Shown here: positions 62,345-64,000 of the stretch, piece by piece
Layout of the letters: every line of letters begins with the position of its first letter
Position numbering within the stretch: the stretch's first letter is position 1
Assembly: GCF_009677585.1 (NCBI RefSeq)
Contig: NZ_WKYV01000005.1
Coordinates: 62,001-126,000 of the forward strand
Reading direction: 5' to 3'
Source: Lactonifactor sp. BIOML-A5
GTDB lineage: Bacteria; Bacillota; Clostridia; Lachnospirales; Lachnospiraceae
Length of the DNA: 64,000 nucleotides
Program-made: the position numbers and the translations under genes
Notes under the pieces: model-generated
Told to the model about the DNA's origin: nothing
Database searches by the model: none
Seen by the model: only the letters and a program-made list of their open reading frames with translations

Positions 62345-62830
62345 GTGAGGAGTGAACATGATGTAAACAGAGCAGTGGAAGCATATGCAGATATGGTTCA
62401 GCGCATCTGTTTCTATCATCTGAAAAACAAGGCGGATACGGAGGATATATTTCAGAATGTATTCTTAAAGTATATGCTAAGCGATATGGAGTTTCAGGAT
62501 GAGGAACATAAAAAGGCATGGATTATCCGGGTTGCGGTAAATGCCTGTAAGGATTTTCTGAAAAGTTTTTTCCGCCAGAGGACAGTTCCCCTGGATGCGA
62601 TGAATGAAACTGCCGTATACCCCCTGGATGGGGAGAAAGAAGTATTTGAGGCTGTATTGACACTGCCGGGTAAATATAAGGACGTCATCTATCTGCACTA
62701 TTTTGAAGGATACTCGGCGGCTGAAATCAGTACGATCCTGGGAAAAAAGGAAAACACCATTTATTCTTTATTATCAAGGGGAAGAGGACTTCTGAGGGAA
62801 AAGCTGGGAGGTGAAGAATTTGGCGAATAG
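62345..62830 (+). CDS. ECF-type RNA polymerase sigma factor
   Basis: A 161-residue sigma-70-family protein with region 2 (YADMVQRICFYHLKNKADTEDIFQNVFLKY) and region 4 (LPGKYKDVIYLHYFEGYSAAEISTILGKKENTIYSLLSRGRGLL). The start GTG 62345 follows GGGGAGGTG; no other in-frame start is better placed. It overlaps the anti-sigma gene downstream, the usual arrangement of a sigma factor held by its membrane partner. Confidence 0.9.
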   Translation: MRSEHDVNRAVEAYADMVQRICFYHLKNKADTEDIFQNVFLKYMLSDMEFQDEEHKKAWIIRVAVNACKDFLKSFFRQRTVPLDAMNETAVYPLDGEKEVFEAVLTLPGKYKDVIYLHYFEGYSAAEISTILGKKENTIYSLLSRGRGLLREKLGGEEFGE

Positions 62831-63599
62831 AATCCATGATATGTTTGAATCTGTAAAAGCGAGTGAGGAACTGAAACAATCTACCGTAGAGTTTCTGCAG
62901 GCAGAGCGGCGGAAAAGAACAGCGCATTTCTTACGCCCTGCAGTGTACCGGACAATCGCCGCAGTCTGCGTAATGCTGATGCTTCTGGCCGGCATAGGCG
63001 GATATTCTGTCATGGGGACACCTGTCTCCTATGTAAGCATTGACGTGAACCCTTCCGTTGAGCTTGCGCTGAACCGTCTTGACCGGGTAGTCTCCGCTAC
63101 CGCTTACAATGAGGATGGGGAGGTCATCCTTGAGGGTTTGGCGGTAAAAGGAAAGAAATACACAGAAGCCATTGACTTGATTCTGGACAGCGCAGATAAG
63201 AGCGCCTATCTGACCTCGGAATCCGATCTGGTATTTACGGTTGCCGCAAAGAACCGGCAAAAAAAGCGTGAGCTTCGCACGGGGATAGAAAACTGTTCCG
63301 GCTGCATGGAACACGGCGGGGAGAGCATCAGTGCAGACCTTGGTACGGTGACAGAGGCTCACCACCATGGGGTATCTCTGGGGAAATATTCAGCCTATCT
63401 GAAGCTTTCCCAATACGATGAGACAGTTACCGTGGAGGACTGCAAGGATATGACCATGTCCGATATACACCACCAGATTAAAGAACACGAACAGGATGGG
63501 AGCCACCAGAACGGGGAGGAACACAGGGAAAATGACGATGACAGCAGCAGTTCGGATGAAAAGCACCGGAACAGACATCATAATGGGGAGCATGAGTAA
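62820..63599 (+). CDS. RsgI-like membrane anti-sigma factor
   Basis: A 259-residue protein. The N-terminus (1-40) is a cytoplasmic sigma-binding segment with MFESVKASEELKQSTVEF, followed by one helix (TIAAVCVMLMLLAGIGGYSVMG). The extracellular RsgI middle domain contains YVSIDVNPSVELALNRLDRVV. The remainder is rich in His, Asp, Glu and Ser, without a carbohydrate-binding domain. TTG 62820 was chosen because GGGAGGTG lies 6 nt before it; GTG 62811 falls in that site. The partner is the ECF factor encoded immediately upstream. Confidence 0.87.
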   Translation: MANRIHDMFESVKASEELKQSTVEFLQAERRKRTAHFLRPAVYRTIAAVCVMLMLLAGIGGYSVMGTPVSYVSIDVNPSVELALNRLDRVVSATAYNEDGEVILEGLAVKGKKYTEAIDLILDSADKSAYLTSESDLVFTVAAKNRQKKRELRTGIENCSGCMEHGGESISADLGTVTEAHHHGVSLGKYSAYLKLSQYDETVTVEDCKDMTMSDIHHQIKEHEQDGSHQNGEEHRENDDDSSSSDEKHRNRHHNGEHE

Positions 63600-63606
63600 A
63601 AAACTA

Positions 63607-63635
63607 TTGACTTTTCCGAAATGATAAACAATAAT
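63607..63635 (+). promoter_or_regulatory. Promoter candidate for the fructokinase gene
   Basis: TTGACT (63607-63612), 17-bp spacer, AATAAT (63630-63635), 55 bp before the ATG. Confidence 0.45.
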
Positions 63636-63690
63636 AAAGTTACTTAGATAAAATGATTAATAAAAGATATCCTGAAAGGAGACTGGGAAA

Positions 63691-64000
63691 ATGTACGACG
63701 TAACCGCATTGGGGGAATTATTGATTGACTTTATTCAAAATGGCATCAGTGACCAGGGAAATCCGGTATTTGAGGCGAATCCCGGGGGTGCACCCTGTAA
63801 TGTGCTTTCTATGCTGGAGAAGCTGGGCTATAAGACTGCTTTTATAGGCAAGGTAGGAGATGATTTTTTTGGAAGAATGCTGGGGGGTGTAATTCAGGAG
63901 ACCGGTATATCGGCAGAAGGCCTGCTCTACGACAAGGAGGTAAAGACAACTCTGGCCCTGGTACATCACAAGGAGGACGGAGACAGAGATTTCTCGTTTT
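63691..64000 (+). CDS. PfkB-family carbohydrate kinase (fructokinase), 5' part
   Basis: The gene runs off the window; 103 residues are visible. It starts MYDVTALGELLIDFI and has FEANPGGAPCNVLSMLEKLG and FIGKVGDDFFGRMLGG, the N-terminal PfkB signature. DFI and the PGGAPCNV motif fit bacterial fructokinases that make fructose-6-phosphate. AAAGGAGA precedes the ATG. Confidence 0.88.
   Translation, partial: MYDVTALGELLIDFIQNGISDQGNPVFEANPGGAPCNVLSMLEKLGYKTAFIGKVGDDFFGRMLGGVIQETGISAEGLLYDKEVKTTLALVHHKEDGDRDFSF

Overview
The window looks like a chromosome segment of a Firmicute of the Lachnospiraceae / Clostridium cluster XIVa type, probably a gut glycan degrader. The reasons are moderate GC, strong AGGAGG ribosome sites, several TTG and GTG starts, very large secreted glycosidases ending in about 20-residue aromatic cell-wall-binding repeats (TWYYLKxSGAMATGW), ribose/xylose-type ABC importers and a YesM/YesN two-component pair. 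The genus cannot be fixed by reading. No tRNA, rRNA, insertion sequence, phage gene or CRISPR array was seen.

Layout. 1-3038: end of a multiple-monosaccharide ABC operon (binding-protein tail, ATPase, permease). 3169-7884: a 1571-residue GH43 enzyme with Ig-like domains and wall-binding repeats. 8187-14213: a three-gene surface cluster, namely a GH43 enzyme with FIVAR repeats and a C-terminal dockerin, a single-cohesin membrane-anchored protein, and a FIVAR/wall-binding-repeat protein. It resembles a one-cohesin miniature cellulosome. 14372-16178: a small membrane protein and the alkylation-repair genes tag and ogt. 16390-24529: YesM-type sensor kinase, YesN-type regulator and a second sugar ABC importer with two permeases. 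24575-33278: a catabolic operon (zinc dehydrogenase, SIS isomerase, GH2 glycosidase, AGE-family 2-epimerase, KDPGal aldolase, phosphotriesterase-fold lactonase candidate, galactonate dehydratase, KDGal kinase). Together these could carry a sugar through lactone and aldonate to pyruvate and glyceraldehyde-3-phosphate. The end of dgoK runs into a 72-bp relic of a sodium:alanine symporter gene whose intact relative lies 12 kb downstream.

33375-37930: a BceRS-BceAB-like peptide-sensing and detoxification module. 38024-47121: an amino-acid fermentation island. A four-subunit 2-oxoacid:ferredoxin oxidoreductase and a GntR regulator are on the minus strand. Divergent to them are an MFS transporter, a two-subunit CoA-transferase, an AGCS symporter and a Glu/Leu-type dehydrogenase. 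A 14-bp element is shared by the two leader regions. 47180-49217: TetR regulator and divergent cation:proton antiporter with a clear palindromic operator.

49314-61764: a LacI-regulated locus with a third sugar ABC importer, a uroporphyrinogen-decarboxylase-family protein and a 2025-residue multidomain surface glycosidase. Three GTGTGC-type operator candidates precede lacI, the permease and the glycosidase. 61854-64000: a secreted Cys/His-rich small protein, an ECF sigma factor with an RsgI-like anti-sigma factor, and the start of a PfkB-family fructokinase.

Overall the region reads as cell-surface capture and breakdown of a plant or host glycan, uptake of the released sugars through three importers, and cytoplasmic oxidation of sugar acids, with an unrelated amino-acid fermentation island in the middle.
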